Source of the DNA: Cyanobium usitatum str. Tous
Lineage (GTDB): Bacteria > Cyanobacteriota > Cyanobacteriia > PCC-6307 > Cyanobiaceae
Length of the DNA: 64,000 nt
Assembly (NCBI RefSeq): GCF_963920485.1
Contig: NZ_OY986431.1
Location: forward strand, 496,001-560,000
Direction: 5' to 3'
Shown: positions 62,979 through 64,000 of the stretch, piece after piece
How positions within the stretch are numbered: the stretch's first letter is position 1
Layout of the letters: each line of letters begins with the position of its first letter
Notes under the pieces: generated by a model
Seen by the model: the letters and a program-made list of their open reading frames with translations, nothing else
The model's database searches: none
What the model was told of the DNA's origin: nothing
Made by a program: the position numbers and the translations under genes

Positions 62979-64000
62979 TTACTTGGCTTCCATCCAGTTG
63001 GGGCCGACGCCCGTCTCCACCACTAGGGGTACGGTGAGGGCCACGGCTCGCTCCATGGTTTCACGCGTCAAGGTGAGCACCGCTTCGAGGGCCTCGGGGG
63101 CCGCTTCTAGCACCAGTTCGTCGTGCACTTGCAGCAAAAGTCTTGCCTGCAGGGCGGAGGCCTGCAGCTCCCGGTGCAGCTGCACCATGGCCAGCTTGAT
63201 GATGTCGGCGCTGGAGCCCTGGATCGGAGCGTTGGCCGCAGCCCGCAGCTGTTGGGCCTCCATGCCGCCGCGGCGGGCCACATCTAGGTCGATCTCCAGG
63301 GGATCCTTGCCCCGCAGCCGGCCCAGGCCATTGGGATCGAAGTGGAAGGGGCGGCGGCGGCCCAGGATCGTTTCCACGTAGCCCCGGCTCAGGGCCAGCC
63401 GCTCCTGCAGCTCCAGGAAGGCGAACACCTTCGGGTAGCGCTGCTTGTATTTGCTCAGAAACTCCTTGGCCTCGGCCTGGCTCACGCCCGTTTCCCGGGC
63501 GAAGCGCTGGGCGCCCATGCCGTAGATCACGCCGAAGTTGATCGTCTTGCCCAGGCGACGTTCATCCGGCGTCACGGTGTCCTTCTCCAGCAGCAGCCGG
63601 GCCGTGAGGGCGTGCACGTCGTCGCCAGTGCGGTAAGCCTCCACCAGCACTGGTTCGCCGCTGAGGTGGGCCAGGATGCGCAGCTCGATTTGGGAGTAGT
63701 CGGCGCTGATCAGGCTCCAGCCCTCCTGGGGCAGGAAGGCCTTGCGGATCCGCCGCGAGAACTCGGTGCGGATCGGGATGTTCTGCAGGTTGGGGTTGCT
63801 GCTGCTCAGGCGCCCGGTGGCGGTGACGGCCTGGTTGAAATCGGTGTGCACCCGGCCGGTTTCCGGCTCCATCAGGGCGGGCAGGGCATCCACGTAGGTG
63901 CTCTTGAGCTTGCTGAGGGTGCGGTGCTCCAGCACCAGGGGCACCACTGGGTGATCGGCCTCCAGCTTCTCGAGCACGGTGGCATCGGTGCTCCAGCCGG
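62979..64000 (-). CDS. polA: DNA polymerase I, C-terminal polymerase domain (partial, runs off the window)
   Basis: The coded part covers roughly the last 340 residues: [12 protein letters not shown] at the edge, then [17 protein letters not shown] (motif A region precursor), [33 protein letters not shown] (O-helix) and [13 protein letters not shown] (motif C). The polymerase active site is intact; the 5'-3' exonuclease end lies past position 64000. Followed by cysS. Confidence 0.95.
   Translation of the reverse strand, partial: GWSTDATVLEKLEADHPVVPLVLEHRTLSKLKSTYVDALPALMEPETGRVHTDFNQAVTATGRLSSSNPNLQNIPIRTEFSRRIRKAFLPQEGWSLISADYSQIELRILAHLSGEPVLVEAYRTGDDVHALTARLLLEKDTVTPDERRLGKTINFGVIYGMGAQRFARETGVSQAEAKEFLSKYKQRYPKVFAFLELQERLALSRGYVETILGRRRPFHFDPNGLGRLRGKDPLEIDLDVARRGGMEAQQLRAAANAPIQGSSADIIKLAMVQLHRELQASALQARLLLQVHDELVLEAAPEALEAVLTLTRETMERAVALTVPLVVETGVGPNWMEAK

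Overview
The window looks like chromosomal DNA of a GC-rich picocyanobacterium of the Synechococcus/Cyanobium group. The evidence is the photosystem II pair psbD-psbC with its classical overlap, ycf4, ycf39, petM, an NADPH-thioredoxin reductase fused to thioredoxin (NTRC type), a split-alpha transhydrogenase (pntA1-pntA2-pntB), Ftn2/ARC6, an Npun_F0494-family protein and a group 2 sigma factor. I found no rRNA, tRNA, CRISPR array, insertion sequence or integrase.

Layout. Positions 1-18200 are mostly housekeeping genes: era, phoH-rpsP-ffh, ftn2, pdhA, a sigma factor, nnr, mnmA, an AbrB-Doc toxin-antitoxin pair translationally chained to cobQ and a ferredoxin, and maf. Positions 18200-22800 are accessory: a shortened AraC-type protein, an MCE/MlaD plus MlaE-like pair without its ATPase, and several small secreted proteins. 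Positions 22835-39225 form the most unusual block. A 3202-residue trimeric autotransporter adhesin (minus strand) is divergent from a tight four-gene operon (plus strand) encoding a sulfotransferase-TPR-GT41 glycosyltransferase fusion, a second sulfotransferase, a DUF707 putative glycosyltransferase and a SAM methyltransferase. A third sulfotransferase gene converges on this operon. A HEPN-MNT pair separates the block from psbD-psbC.

Positions 40120-64000 return to core genes: psbDC, ycf4, a lipoprotein cyclophilin, ilvH, a Trm1-like tRNA methyltransferase, petM, ycf39, an IF-1 homologue, NTRC, a helicase, pnt, dxr, pseudouridine synthases, a Phd-VapC pair, cysS and the C-terminal part of polA, which runs off the window. 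A GT61-type glycosyltransferase of visibly lower GC sits beside the transhydrogenase operon.

Main hypothesis. The giant adhesin is packed with N-X-S/T sequons in almost every head and stalk repeat. Its divergent neighbour encodes an OGT/HMW1C-superfamily (GT41) enzyme fused to a sulfotransferase, followed by further sugar-modifying enzymes. Together they look like a dedicated system that glycosylates the adhesin in the cytoplasm and decorates the sugar with sulfate and methyl groups. HMW1C-type N-glycosylation of trimeric autotransporters is known in Kingella and Aggregatibacter. A cyanobacterial version with a fused sulfotransferase would be new as far as I know. The adhesin also has recurring C-x8-C motifs and a roughly 136-residue coiled-coil tail after the outer-membrane anchor, both unusual for the family.
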